DNA from: Anagrus nilaparvatae
Lineage: Eukaryota > Arthropoda > Insecta > Hymenoptera > Mymaridae
NCBI GenBank assembly: GCA_022575985.1
Contig: JAKSXM010000132.1
Location: 2,604,001 to 2,668,000, forward strand
DNA: 64,000 bases
Direction of reading: 5' to 3'
Below are positions 33,775 through 45,616 of this stretch, in pieces (within the stretch, counting starts at the first letter, position 1; each line of letters starts with the position of its first letter). Position numbers and translations under genes: made by a program. Under the pieces are notes generated by a model. It saw only the letters and a program-made list of their open reading frames with translations. It searched no databases and was not told the DNA's origin.

Positions 33775-35283
33775 TTAGGTTAAGTTTTTTATTATAGCCT
33801 ACTTCCTTAGGTTATGTTAGTGAAAGGCTTGTCGTGTCGTTTTTTTATTATAGCCTACATCCTTAGGTTACGCTAGTGTAAGGCTTGTCGTGTCGTTATT
33901 TCATTATAGTCTACTTCCTTAGGTTATGTTAGTGTAAGGCTTGTCGTGTCGTTTTTGATTATAGCCTATTTCCTTAGGTTACGCTAGTGTAAGGCTTGTC
34001 GTATCGTTATTTTATTATAGTCTACTTCCTTAGGTTACGCTAATATAAGGCTTGTCGTGTCGTTTTTTATTATAGTCTACTTCCTTAGATTACGCTACTG
34101 TAAGGTTTGACGTGTCGTTTTTTATTATAGCCTACTTCCTTAGGATATGTTTGTGTAAGGCTTGTCCTGTCGTTTTTTTATTATAGCCTATTTCCTTAGG
34201 TTACGCTAGTGTAAGGCTTGTCGTATCGTTATTTTATTATAGTCTACTTCCTTAGGTTACGCTAATATAAGGCTTGTCGTGTCGTTTTTGATTATAGCCT
34301 ATTTCCTTAGGTTACGCTACTGTAAGGCTTGACGTGTCGTTTTTTATTATAGCCTACTTCCTTAGGTTATGTTAGTGTAAGGCTTGTCCTGTCGTATTTT
34401 TATTATAGCCTACTTCCTTAGGTTACGCTTGTGTAATGCTTGTCGTGTCGTTATTTCATTATAGTCTACTTCCTTAGGTTACGCTAGTGTAAGGCTTGTC
34501 GTATCGTTATTTTATTATAGTCTACTTCCTTAGGTTACGCTAATATAAGGCTTGTCGTGTCGTTTTTTATTATAGCCTACTTCCTTAGGTTATGTTAGTG
34601 AAAGGCTTGTCGTGTCGTTTTTTTATTATAGCCTACATCCTTAGGTTACGCTAGTGTAAGGCTTGTCGTGTCGTTATTTCATTATAGTCTACTTCCTTAG
34701 GTTATGTTAGTGTAAGGCTTGTCGTGTCGTTTTTGATTATAGCCTATTTCCTTAGGTTACGCTACTGTAAGGCTTGACGTGTCGTTTTTTATTATAGCCT
34801 ACTTCCTTAGGTTATGTTAGTGTAAGGCTTGTCCTGTCGTATTTTTATTATAGCCTACTTCCTTAGGTTACGCTTGTGTAATGCTTGTCGTGTCGTTATT
34901 TCATTATAGTCTACTTCCTTAGGTTACGCTAGTGTAAGGCTTGTCGTATCGTTATTTTATTATAGTCTACTTCCTTAGGTTACGCTAATATAAGGCTTGT
35001 CGTGTCGTTTTTTTATTATAGCCTACATCCTTAGGTTACGCTAGTGTAAGGCTTGTCGTGTCGTTATTTCATTATAGTCTACTTCCTTAGGTTATGTTAG
35101 TGTAAGGCTTGTCGTGTCGTTTTTGATTATAGCCTATTTCCTTAGGTTACGCTACTGTAAGGCTTGACGTGTCGTTTTTTATTATAGCCTATTTCCTTAG
35201 GTTAAGCTACTGTAAGGCTTGACGTGTCGTTTTTTATTATAGCCTACTTCCTTAGGTTACGCTAGTCTAAGGCTTGACGTGTT
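33775..35283. repeat. About 25 copies of a ~60-base minisatellite
   Basis: The unit carries TTATTATAGCCTACTTCC, TTAGGTTACGCTAGTG and AAGGCTTGTCGTGTCG. Variants (TATGTTAGTG, ACATCC, GATTATAG) recur in the same order: the run starting near 33799 reappears near 34575, about 13 units on, and in part near 35020. This is higher-order structure made by duplicating blocks of units. Confidence 0.85.
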
Positions 35284-35285
35284 GG

Positions 35286-35965
35286 AAAAATGAATGTCCA
35301 AAGGGTGAAAAGAGTGAAAAATGGCCAAATTCGCCCTTTAAAACCTTCCGTATGTAATTTGTAACATCTTTTTTGAGATCAGCGCCCAAAAAATCCTACT
35401 AGACCCTTTGAAAATAAAAAAATAATTTCTTTCGGGAAAAATGTTGGTCTAAGGGTTGGCAAGGGTGAAAAATGGCCATCTTCACCCTACAGAACCTGTT
35501 GGATGTAATTTTTTACATTATTTTTGAAATCTGCGACCTTTAATACCTACGTATTTAATTTAATTTAAAAATAAAGCCTTCTAAAGGTTTATTTAAATTT
35601 TGGGGTATTTGGGGTGAAAAATGGCTAAATTCACTCTTTTGAACCCGTTGAATATATTTTACGACATAATTAATGAGAACAGCGTCCATAAAAACCTATT
35701 AGACCCTTTGAAAATTAAAAAGTAAGTCATTTTGGAAAAATTTTTGTCCAAGGGTTGGAAAGGGTGAAAAATGGCCAATTTCACCCTTCAGAACCTGTTG
35801 AATGTAATTTATAACATCATTTTTGAGATCAGCGCCCGAAAAATCCTACTAGACTCTTTGAAAATAAAAAAATAAGTTCTTTTGGAAAAATGTTGGTCGA
35901 AGGGTTAGCAAGGGTGAAAAATGGCCAACTTCACCCTTCAGAACCTGTTGGATGTAATTTTTTAA
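35286..35965. repeat. Four to five copies of a ~150-base tandem unit
   Basis: Units share GGGTGAAAAATGGCCA, TTGAGATCAGCGCCC and ATCCTACTAGACCC, starting near 35286, 35432, 35575, 35722 and 35880. It abuts the 60-base array on one side and the right foldback arm on the other. Confidence 0.75.
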
Positions 35966-36329
35966 ATTATTTTAGCGGGTTTAGCGATATTTTAGCGATT
36001 TCTCGCGCATGCGCAGCTCAAAAAATTTTTTTAACCCCAGAATTGGATTCTACAGGAAATTTCCTATCCGGGCCTAATAGGAAAAAATTTTTCATGTAAA
36101 TGTGTGTTTTTTACAGAAAAAATAAGAAAAATTTTTTCTCATTTTTCTTACTTTTTTTATAAGAGTCCAAGACACAAAAATGGTCGCCAAAAATCGAGGA
36201 CTGAACCTTATAAGCTAAAAATTGGCATGGAGGCTTATTTTTAGTAGTACTTTCGAAAAAAAATACTTTGGAACCGATTTGAAGACCCGACCATGCATCT
36301 TGTGCCGGTTTGGTTTAAATTTAGCCATG

Positions 36330-36686
36330 TATGAATAATAATAAGTAAATTTAAATGTATTATTTATTAAATTTACTGAAGTTAAATACTTAAACAAAAC
36401 AATATTCAATTTTTTAAATTCAAAATATTTATTTAATTTATCAGCAAATGAAAATTTTTTTAAAACAATTAATACAAAATAAAATTTTATTTCTTATTTA
36501 TTAATTAAAAATATTATCCCTAAATTCTTTTAAATCATTTTATAAAATATTAATACTAATATTTAGGTATTGATTTATCATATTATCAAGTTTCACTAAA
36601 TCGTTTCATCTCTATCATACTTTTTATAAACCCCAAAGGTCCACATAAGAGCAATGTTAAACTGCCTATTTTCTTTTCTTAATTAA
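36330..36686. other. Gene-free duplicated sequence
   Basis: Aligns with about 7203-7566. No gene. Confidence 0.6.
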
Positions 36687-37487
36687 GGGTACCTTCTTTG
36701 AGTTTTGAAATTGAAAATCAATTTTTTTTTTTTAATTGATTTGTGTTCAAAAAGTATTCAAAAATATGGAAAAAAAATTACAAATGAATCCCGCAAGTAA
36801 TAAAGAAATGACAGCGCCTAAAAGTTAAATTATTACTATGAAAGAATACAAGATCCGAAACTTTAAACGCGTTTTTCTCAAAACGAACTCTTTGAAAACG
36901 GCCCACACGATAACAAAAAAACTATTGGTCCGATTTCAATTATTTTTTTTTTTAATCGATTTATTATGAAATTCTACAGGTACTCCTCTAGGATAAACCT
37001 GATTGGAAGATTATTTTGGTCTGTAGGCTCCGTTTTGAGGCTAAAAATAGGTCAAATTCCGACTTTTTTCTAATTACCTTCATAAGTTTTTTAATTTTCA
37101 ATATTTTTCATATATCCTAGAGGAGTACCATCAAAAACTCATGTACTTTATGCTGTTTTTTTAATTTTTATTTCAGACGATTCTAAACCGAGTTATGATG
37201 TGGGCCGATTTGCAACTTTTTTTTTAGACACTAACTTCAGCGCCATCTCATCATATGTAAAAAAAGAGAAAATAAAAAAAAAAATTTTTTTTGTATTTAT
37301 TATAACCCGAATAGAATCGAAAGTATGGGCTGATCCGGCCCAGATACGGATCGGCCCATACTTCAGATTCTATTCGGGAAGTGTATAAAACAGCTGTAAA
37401 AAAATCTTTTTATTATGCAATAAACTTTTTGAGAAAACTAATCAGAAAAAAAAAGTTATTTTTACTAAAAACTCAAAGAAGGTACCC
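36687..37487. mobile_element. 801 bp MITE at TTAA with nested hairpins
   Basis: The ends, GGGTACCTTCTTTGAGTTTT and its complement, are flanked by TTAA at 36683-36686 and 37488-37491. Copy A has a single TTAA at 7563-7566. Inside are two further stems: GGTACTCCTCTAGGATA (about 36977) with its complement (about 37113), and CCCGAATAGAATC..AAGTATGGG facing its complement within 37306-37380. No coding capacity. Confidence 0.8.
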
Positions 37488-37491
37488 TTAA

Positions 37492-38605
37492 AAGAAAATT
37501 ACGTAGACCAGGTTGCTAAAAAAATTTTTTTTTAAGTTTCTAAATAACTATATCTTTGTTATTTTATAACTTTCATTCATTTCTCTCATTTTGAGTTTCC
37601 ACACACTAAACACCTTAAACTTTTATTAGTAATTACTGGAAATATACAAAATTCAGAATAATACTAGTGCGAAGGGTTCATTTCTATAAATCGTTTTCAC
37701 AACATTCAAAATTTTATGGAAAACAAATTAAATACTTTATTTGCCCAAAAATAGAAAATTTCAAAATTACAGTTTGTGCAACTGAAGCACTTTAAATAAA
37801 AACAGATATCACATTTGTATTCAGCAAACCAAAAAAAATAAGTAATCGATAAAAATCAAAAAATTTCAAATAAAAATAATCTACAAATTCCTATTGCGGG
37901 CAACTAGACCGTTTACAGAAAAAGCGTATTCATAATATTCGTATTCAGCAAACCCCAAATAACGTACATACCCCTTGGAAAATTCCATTGACCTGCAAGG
38001 GTAAAAAGTATCAACAAAACCCGGGTCTGCGTTATGACTATTGTATTTATTTTAAAATTTTAAAATTTCTATAAAAAATAACTTAATTTAATATATTAAA
38101 ATTTAAATATAGAATATATAAAATTATTATTTATTTTTATTAGAATATCATGAAAAACGTTTTACACGAGAATTGACATTTTTATTTTTTTTAATTTAAC
38201 GTTTGAAATCCAAGTTTATTTTGTATAATTTATAAAGGAATAAAGATTTTTATAATTTTAAAAAGTCAAAAACAAATTTTTTATGTGTAAAAAAATTAGT
38301 TTTTTATTCTCTAATCCAAAATTTTTACAGCAGAAATTTTATAATAAAGTTTTAATTAATACTTCAAATTTGGTTTATTCCATTTTCAAATAAAATTAGT
38401 AAAATTAGTAAATAAATTTTTTAGATTAACGGCTAAAGAATACTGAATAATTGATAAAAATTTATTTATTAATTATGTTTATTCCAGAAATTATATCAAC
38501 AATGACTTGAAGAAATTTTAGTTGAATCAAAATTTACAAAAAACTTGCTGTTAAGTTACTTAATTAATACCGGTTTCAGAAAACCAAATCGTTTAAAAAT
38601 TATTT
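37492..38605. other. Gene-free duplicated sequence
   Basis: Aligns with 7567-7614 and then 10376-11060 and 12610-12725. It carries the empty target of the 2.75 kb foldback (about 37535) and of the Helitron (38347/38348). No gene. Confidence 0.6.
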
Positions 38606-38989
38606 ATTATTATAGAGCGAAGCTCTATATTATATGATGCAAATATCGACACCTTGTGGACATGATATAACAAAAACGATCAATCTCATTGCTTTCTTTT
38701 TTTAAAACTGAGTTATTTTCATTTTGTTGATGATCCCTATATAGTTTTTGACCTTATTCGGTATTTCTAAAGGCATGTTTATTCTTGTATTTTAATTCAC
38801 ATAGGTGAAAAGTTTTCTAAATGCATACGTGTCCTTTTGTTTTCGCACACTAAATTAATGACCCTGAAGGGGGAATAATAAAACAATTCATAATGATTTG
38901 GTATGATTTGGTGTTACAAATCAGGAATGGGATATCTACATGAACTACATTGAACTATATTTATCATCAATGGTAAATAATCATTGTTT
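38606..38989. other. AT-rich sequence with a short AGAGCGAAGCTCT palindrome
   Basis: The hairpin at 38617-38631 resembles those near Helitron ends, but no CTRR terminus follows, so I do not call an element. Nothing else recognised. Confidence 0.35.
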
Positions 38990-39149
38990 AATTACCCTAT
39001 TACTTTTTATATTGGACATTTTGAGCTAAAAATAGGCATTCGGTTTACTGATTGATGAAGAGAATTTAAGATAAAAAATGAAAAAGTTAAAATATTTGGC
39101 AAGCAAATAATTAGTAGTTTATTTAGTTTGTTTAACATATAAATTGTTT

Positions 39150-40406
39150 TACAAGAAAATAAAAACCACAGAGCAATACAGTATAATGGTATAATGTTAT
39201 AGTAGTGAATGTAATGTCGAGATAGGAGTACCACAGGGGTCAGTCCTAGGTCCAATACTATTCCTTATATACATAAATGAACTGTTGCATCTATTTGAAA
39301 ATGATATCATATCGTTTGCAGATGATAGAACTGTGATATGTAGAGGAAAGAATTGGATAGAGGTTGAACGGGACGCAAATCACAAAATGGGGAGAATATA
39401 TGATTGGCTAAATACGAACAAACTATTACTAAATATAGAAAACACAGAATGCACCACTTTTTCCATATATAAATCCACCTAACCCAAAGAGTTTAAGGTT
39501 GAAATTGAAATGAACACGATTAAAAGGGTTGATGAAAGCAAGTTCCTGGGTATCATAATGGATTCAAATCTAAGATGGGAAACTCAAATAAAAAAAACAG
39601 TAAAGAATTTAGCTTTTTATACCTATATTATAAGAAAACTGAGTAGAGTACTAAATTACAAACAAACGTTACAAATATACTATGTACTTATTCAAGCCAC
39701 TGTGATGTATGGCATGGTGGCATGGGGCAGTGCATATAATAACAATATAGACCTTCTAAATTCAGTACTACAAAAAATACAAAAAATCATATATAAAAAG
39801 TACAAACATTTAACAGAATTCGAAGAAGAGTACAAAAAAATGCTATCAGTAAAAAATTTGTATTATATTACAGTCATTAAAAGTAAAATACAGTATTTAA
39901 TAGAGAAGTACAAGCTAAAGCAAAATAGAACTAGAAAAATAACCCCTATAGGTAAAAAAAGGAAAATGGGACAAAAAAGTAGCCTTAATAATGCAATATC
40001 AATATTCAATAGGCTGCCTATTGATATAAAAGACAAAATAAACGTAAATAATAGTCAAAAAATAAGTAATATCCAAAACATAAAATTATGGTTAAGCAAA
40101 AATAATTAGAATTATATAAAATCAAGTAGATTAAGTAATATAAAGAGGCTAAATATGTTAAATAAAAGAGGCTATAAAATAGTTACCATTAAATTAATAA
40201 AAACTTTACAGAACAAAATATTTTTATATTATAAGAACCACATAATATTTGTTAATTCTCGCAGCTATAGCAGCTAGTTCCACGCTCGGACTACGAGTCC
40301 ATGTGGACATATAGTATAACGTAGTATATATTTTATATGTATACGTAACCAATATGTGTAAACTTATGTACAGCTAATTAAATAAACATAAACATAAACA
40401 TAAACT
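39150..40406 (+). pseudogene. LINE reverse transcriptase 3' fragment
   Basis: From the IGVPQGSVLGPILFLIYINEL block onward it reads as LINE reverse transcriptase with catalytic FADD in place of YADD, then the thumb-like SKFLGIIMDSNLRWETQI and a Lys-rich C-terminus ending at 40109. One TAA at 39480-39482 breaks an otherwise continuous frame (39285-40109). The 3' UTR ends in an (AAACAT)n tail at about 40382-40406. It is 5'-truncated, as usual. FADD differs from the LINE at 17975-20999, so this is another family, possibly the one whose ORF1 lies at 738-1649. Confidence 0.75.
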
Positions 40407-40513
40407 GTATCTAAAAGCATTGTGTGTTTTTATGCCTAGAAGGCCTGTTGGAATAAACACATCTTATTGGCGTTATTTTTTTAAAATATTAAAGTCATCC
40501 GTAACTATAATTA

Positions 40514-41120
40514 CTCCAGTCAAAATACGGGTTTGGTTATATTTTTACTGGCGAACATGAGATTTGCTTTACTATATGTTTTTTGGGTCGCTGAACACGA
40601 AAATCAGGGTCATTTCGTAAAGAAATGGGGGCTTTACCCCTAAATTTGCAAAAAACTACCCCAAAATGGGGTGTTATTTTACATAGTTGCACTTTGAGCG
40701 CTCATATTCGCACTATACGGGTTTTTTGGGTCGCTGATCAAGAATGTCGACTTCTTTTTCTTGAATAATTAAAATTTCACCCCTAAATTGGCTAAAATTA
40801 CCCCCGAAAAGGGGGTGACTTTGCTATTTTCGCACTTTGAGCAACCAGGATATGTCCATATAGGTTTTTTGGGTCGCTAATCAAGAATTTCGACTTATTT
40901 TTCATAAATATTCAATATTTTACCCTTAAATTAGCTAAAACTACCCCTAAAATGGGTGTTTTTGCTATTTGGGCACTTTGAGCAATCAGCTGAAGCCCCC
41001 ATTTCTTTACGAAATGACCCCGATTTTCGTGTTCAGCGACCCAAAAAACATATAGTAAAGCAAATCTCATGTTCGCCAGTAAAAATACAACCCCCCCCCC
41101 CCCCCGTATTTTGACTAGAG
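40514..41120. mobile_element. 607 bp foldback MITE at TA
   Basis: The ends, CTCCAGTCAAAATACGGG and complement of CTCTAGTCAAAATACGGG, have TA at 40512-40513 and 41121-41122. The arms contain TTTTTTGGGTCGCTGAACAC and ATTTCGTAAAGAAATGGGGG facing their complements. A C-run of about 15 interrupts the right end. The right end of a relative is at 22480-22590. Confidence 0.75.
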
Positions 41121-41396
41121 TAAATATAATTTCTCAAGATCATCTTTGCATAATAAAATACTTAAAATATTCTACCCTTAATTTTAAACGTAACTTATTT
41201 ATTATTATAGATATTGTGTAATTGTAGTGATTTTAATGTTTTATGGTTTGATTATTTGTTCTTAAACGTTTTGCATAAAAAATGAGTTTTAAGCAGAAGA
41301 CTTTTTATCAAAATTATACATTTTATGTACTTTGATTTTTATTTTAAGATCATTTTTTATTTCTGTAAAAAAAAAATAAGACACACTCTAATATAT

Positions 41397-42769
41397 ATAG
41401 ATATTTCAAAAAAATGAATGTGGTTGGATGGACATGAATATTTTTTTATGTTAAACAATGGCAATAAATTATATTCACTTACTGTAAATTTAAATATTTA
41501 AGCCTGAGTAGATGACTTAGATCAAGCGAAATGTAAGATTGTGCTGAAGTTATTTTGTTTTGATGCATAAAAGACAAGATATATGATAAAAATTTAATCA
41601 TTATTATTGTATCCTATTTTAAACTTAAATTTATTATTTATTTGCAGGTAGTTTTGTTCATGATACTGGTGCTAAAATTATGTTTTTAGAAAAGCAATTA
41701 TGAAAACATCAATGACCTAGCATAAGTTAGGGAAGTTGATGAAGAGCGATTGTATCTAGATGAACCAATCATTTTACTAAAGAAGCTGTAGGTGCATAAA
41801 AAACTTGAATCTATTGGTACATTTTCTGAAAAATTTTGAGCCAGTATGGTGGGCATTTCGCACCACTTGAGAGGTATGGCCATAACCAATGCAGGATTTA
41901 GTTGTGTGGGGGGCTGTAAGCACCAAATATTAAAAAAAATTTGTGGGGGCCTTTTTTAATGGTTTAATTTATGGGGGCCTGTAGGCCGTAACTTCTGTGC
42001 CTAGATGGTAAATTCGGCACTATGTGCTTCATTTGATCATTACAAACAAAATGTTACAAAAAAAACCCATAAGACGGGTAGTTTCTGCTGTATTTTTCTG
42101 TTTTCTAACCCGACCCCTAGATCGAATTCAGCAACACACAAAACAAACAGAAGACTTTTTCTATTTCTGGTTGCCGAATTTGGACACCCTTACACCGCAT
42201 TATGACTTGAGTATAATATTAATGTAGTAATCAAGTAAATTGAGGGGCATTAGAATTGAGGGATTTTTTTGTTGTTGATAAATTATGGAAAACGCGCGTA
42301 ATAACAAAGGTTCTGCAAAAAAAATTTTTTTTGAGATCTGTTTAGCAAACAACCAAATAACGAGGTTCCAAAAAAGGGGTGGGTTTTTGGTGTTTTTCTA
42401 ACTATTCTTAACATATTTTTAAGTCTTATTTACACATTAATATTAAACTAAATCCAATCATAACTTTCAAAATCCCAAAATTAAAAAATTACTTAAACTT
42501 TTTTCTAACATGATCAGCGAACGCGAATGTGCAGAACTAACAGATACAATATTCAATGCGTTTCCCTAAAATCGCTATAATTTCAGTCAGACGAGTCATT
42601 TTGTGAAAAAAAATAAGACATTGAATATCCTAAATAAATTTTCAATACACAATAAAAATTTTAAGCTTTGTTATAGAGCTAGTAATGAGAAAAAGAACTC
42701 AGAACTTGTTTGATCTCGTTATTCTATGGGGATAGAATTTGAGTTAAGTATGTAGATACATGCTTCACC
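41397..42769. other. Gene-free AT-rich sequence
   Basis: Several short frames (41698-41889, 42005-42227) have no conserved features and overlap on both strands. No splice-bounded exon could be built. A stretch near 41890-41990 is G-rich (GTGTGGGGGGC) without further meaning to me. Confidence 0.45.
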
Positions 42770-43060
42770 CAGACTAATTAATCAAAATTATTAATTAAAT
42801 TCTTTCAAATTTTGATTTACACAATAAATATACAAAAGTTTTTGCTTTTTATAAACTTTAATAACGCGAATCAGCAGAACCATATATTATGTAATATGTA
42901 AAATATATCAAATATTCAACGTGTTTCGCTAAATTACTATATTTTTGGTTTGATCATTTTGTAAAAAAAAAATAATAGTAAATATCTTGATCAAATTTCA
43001 AATACAACCGTATAAATTTTATATACATTTATACAGTCAGTATCGCGCAAAATAACTCAC

Positions 43061-43643
43061 CTTGATGTCAGTATCCTACGGGGATATAGCTTGAGTTAAT
43101 CACTCAAGCTGATAATTATCTTCATTCATTGTCAGATTAATTTTTGAAATTTTTATTAATTTAAGAAATCTTAAAATTAAAAATTTTATTATATCAATTG
43201 AATTCTTAGTTATTTAAGAAACTATAGAAACAATAGAATTATAAAGCGAACTAACTCTTAATAATACAATAAATGTATAGATCAAATGGATGAATGAATG
43301 TATTTAAAATTTATTTATGCATATACACGTTTATAATACCACATTTTAATGTATAATTTAAAATAATGTATATTAGACTTTGAGTTATAATAGAAATTTA
43401 AAATCTTTTTTGGTATTTTAAGCATTTGAAATACTGTTCGGAGTTATTAATTTTAACAATTAATACTTTTCGTGATAGAACATTGATTGTGAGTTTATTA
43501 AAAATATGGAATTCATTCTGGTTTAAATGATCTTGGAGTTACATGGAGTTTTGTTAAAATATAGATACTTATTATAATACCTCTCTACAAGTTACAGCGA
43601 ACTCTTTGTAACCCATTACGAATCATTCTCGTAACTCCATATA
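43061..43643. other. Gene-free AT-rich sequence
   Basis: Segmental homology stops near 43060. No copy of the Gln-rich gene follows it, although the order of copy A would place one here. Confidence 0.5.
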
Positions 43644-43875
43644 CACGCAGAAAAATATTAGACAAAAATATTGGATTATTAGTGTTTTTGTGGATTATTA
43701 ATACCAGAATTTCAGGCTTTTAAATCCACGTGACATTTTAAAATGTAAATGTTGAACGTCACGTGGTATTTAACGCCTGAAATTCTGGTATTAAAATCCA
43801 CAACAAGGAGTATTTGCAGTCGCTTTTTTTGGTTTCATTTAATACCATTATTTTTGTCTAATATTTTTCTGCGTG
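43644..43875. mobile_element. 232 bp MITE at TA
   Basis: A perfect TIR CACGCAGAAAAATATTAGAC and its complement is flanked by TA (43642-43643 and 43876-43877). An inner stem, TACCAGAATTTCAGGC and CACGTG-containing arms, faces its complement around 43745. The perfect outer repeat suggests a fairly recent insertion. Confidence 0.85.
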
Positions 43876-43877
43876 TA

Positions 43878-45340
43878 GGGTTTTGAGTTGGTTGAAGGTC
43901 CTTAGGTATCCATTATTGAAATAATTTTCTAAAGTAAAATTTTAAATAATACTATAGTTTACTAAATCATAAAAAATTCAAAATAAGCCGAAATCTAATG
44001 TATTGGCTGTATTACGTGTTGATGAATTAGTTAAAATATTTTGTTTAGTCAAGTATTAATATTTTGAATTAATTATTTTAAATACTTATATTTATAATTG
44101 AATAAAATATAAAATAAAACTATTTTCAAGATTTTTCACAATAAAAGTATTAAGAAATTAATAAAATTGATGTTCTTTCAAGAAAAGTAAAAATAAAAAA
44201 TTATAAATATAGGAGAAAATACGCTAATTTTAAAATTTTGACGTGATTATAAATTCAAAAAATCAAATAAAACAAAGTAGGTATAGAAATCAGTTGATTA
44301 TGTTGGAGCACAAACACACCGCGTATTATTTTTGCCGGATGAAAAAAGTGGGTCTGGTATCGACAATATCGAAATATCGAAAAAAAATAATTATTCAATG
44401 AAAAATTTTCTAAAATTTAATTTAAAATCAAAATTATGATATTATTGGGTTTGAAGTTGCTGATATTCTTTTTTTTTATTTCCTTTCAAAATTTCCAAAA
44501 AAATTAAATAAGCTTACTTAATCTTAATAAAAATAACTATTGGGTTATAGAACTAACCCGAAATTTTCCAAAGTAGCGTGCGTAATTATTAAAAGCTCTG
44601 TCAATACATAGCATACTAGTTTTTATACCTATAACAAGTATATTCTAATTAAATTGAAAAACAAAATGCATTTTGCGATTGCACAACTAACAAATTTTCG
44701 CCCATATAAAAATAAAATAAATTAAAGAATATTTATATATATTTCTTCGAATCACGTAGAATAACTTTTTATTTTTACTTTCGAAATTTTTAAAAACTAT
44801 TATATAGTTTCAAAAACTTCAATATTTTATTACCTTTAAACGTCTTTATTGATTTATATAATTTTTTGGATTTAAAAATACACAATTTTTTATTTATTAT
44901 ATTATTTATGTTTTATTTTATCTTGTCTGTTCTTTTTCACTTTTTTATTTTTATATAAATAGAATGATGGGAAACTTTCCTAACATAAAACAGATAACTT
45001 TTTTTTCTTTTTTTTTTTAGGTTAATTATTACTATGAATAAGTGGGTCGTGAAGTTTTAAAGAAAGGGTCAAACCCTTATAATTATTTAATTATTATTCA
45101 ATGCAGAATATTTTAAATGCAAAGATGCAACAATTATTTTTTTTTTACAAGTTGTTTATTATGTGTTAGTTTTAAAGGTTCATTTTAAGTTTATAATTTT
45201 ATGAAATTATACAAAGCTAATTTTAAAGCGTAGTTTCAAAAAAGAAATTAATACTTTTTACTTCTTTGTTTTTGGTTTTAAATGTAAAAAGTTAACAGAC
45301 TATACTATCTTATAGAAAATTATTTCTGAGAATTATTTTT
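43878..45340. other. Gene-free AT-rich sequence
   Basis: Nothing recognised. Long T and A runs only. Confidence 0.45.
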
Positions 45341-45616
45341 ATATATGTTACGCTCGAAACGAGGTAACGGCTGGTTCCGCGGAACGGCGCATCAAATTAA
45401 ATAAATTAATCCATTGAAAATAAGAGGATTTTCAAAGAAAAAAAATTGTTGTTTAGTTTCTTTTAAATTTAAAATACATTTTTGAATGATACTGATTAAT
45501 TATAAGATAAAAAATTTGTTTGACATATCAAGTTTTATTCATATTTTATTATACCGGCTGATGACTGAACCATTCCGTGGAACCGGCCGTTACCTCGTTT
45601 CGGGCGTAACATATAT
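45341..45616. mobile_element. 276 bp MITE with GC-richer ends
   Basis: TIRs of about 46 bases: ATATATGTTACGCTCGAAAC at left, complement of ATATATGTTACGCCCGAAAC at right, continuing through GAGGTAACGGC and TTCCGCGGAA. The middle is AT-rich. The target duplication is hidden in the TATATA edge. Confidence 0.8.

Larger units (their letters stand above)
33037..36329. mobile_element. 3.3 kb foldback enclosing two minisatellite arrays
   Basis: The arms, about 33037-33391 and 35975-36329, are inverted copies starting (CG/CA)TGGCTAAATTTAAACC, with TA at both edges. Copy A is uninterrupted at about 7200. Each arm's inner part carries CTGCGCATGCGCGAG, a palindromic motif like the NRF-1 consensus. The interior has two tandem arrays and no transposase. 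A 300-base piece of the same arm is at 21358. The short frames in the arms and loop match no family. Confidence 0.8.
38990..41393. mobile_element. Relic of the GACTGTGTCTTA foldback family, twice invaded
   Basis: 38995-39060 (GGCATTCGGTTTACTGATTG) and 40435-40512 (AAAGTCATCCGTAACTATAA) match the arm of the 22748-24147 element and the 6525-6900 relic. The far end is AATAAGACACACTCTA at 41381-41396. The LINE fragment and the 40514 MITE sit inside it. Confidence 0.5.
16890..43060 (+). repeat. Segmental duplication, copy B
   Basis: Second direct copy of the segment at 1-14305. It is longer because it took in more insertions: a LINE, a Copia element, two large foldbacks, several MITEs and a nested LINE relic. 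It supplies the uninterrupted target sequence for elements in copy A: the 31-2515 element at about 16919, the 5171-5320 MITE at about 26617, the 7619-10371 foldback at about 37535, the Helitron 11061-12609 at 38347/38348, and the Helitron 13103-14129 at 42886/42887. Homology fades between about 38445 and 42770, where a LINE nest lies. Confidence 0.8.

Noticed and set aside
33775..35283. Regular ~60-base repeats that could suggest a CRISPR array
   Set aside because: The units are head-to-tail without unique spacers, vary along their whole length, lie inside a foldback in eukaryotic DNA and have no cas genes.
33775..35283. TTAGG motif in each unit, the insect telomere repeat
   Set aside because: It occurs once per 60-base unit within CCTTAGGTTACG and never in tandem, so it is coincidence.
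38606..38640. AGAGCGAAGCTCT palindrome as a Helitron end
   Set aside because: It lacks the CTRR terminus and has no matching start or empty site.
42005..42227. Two overlapping plus-strand frames of 66-67 codons
   Set aside because: Low information, no motif, no splice context. Chance frames.
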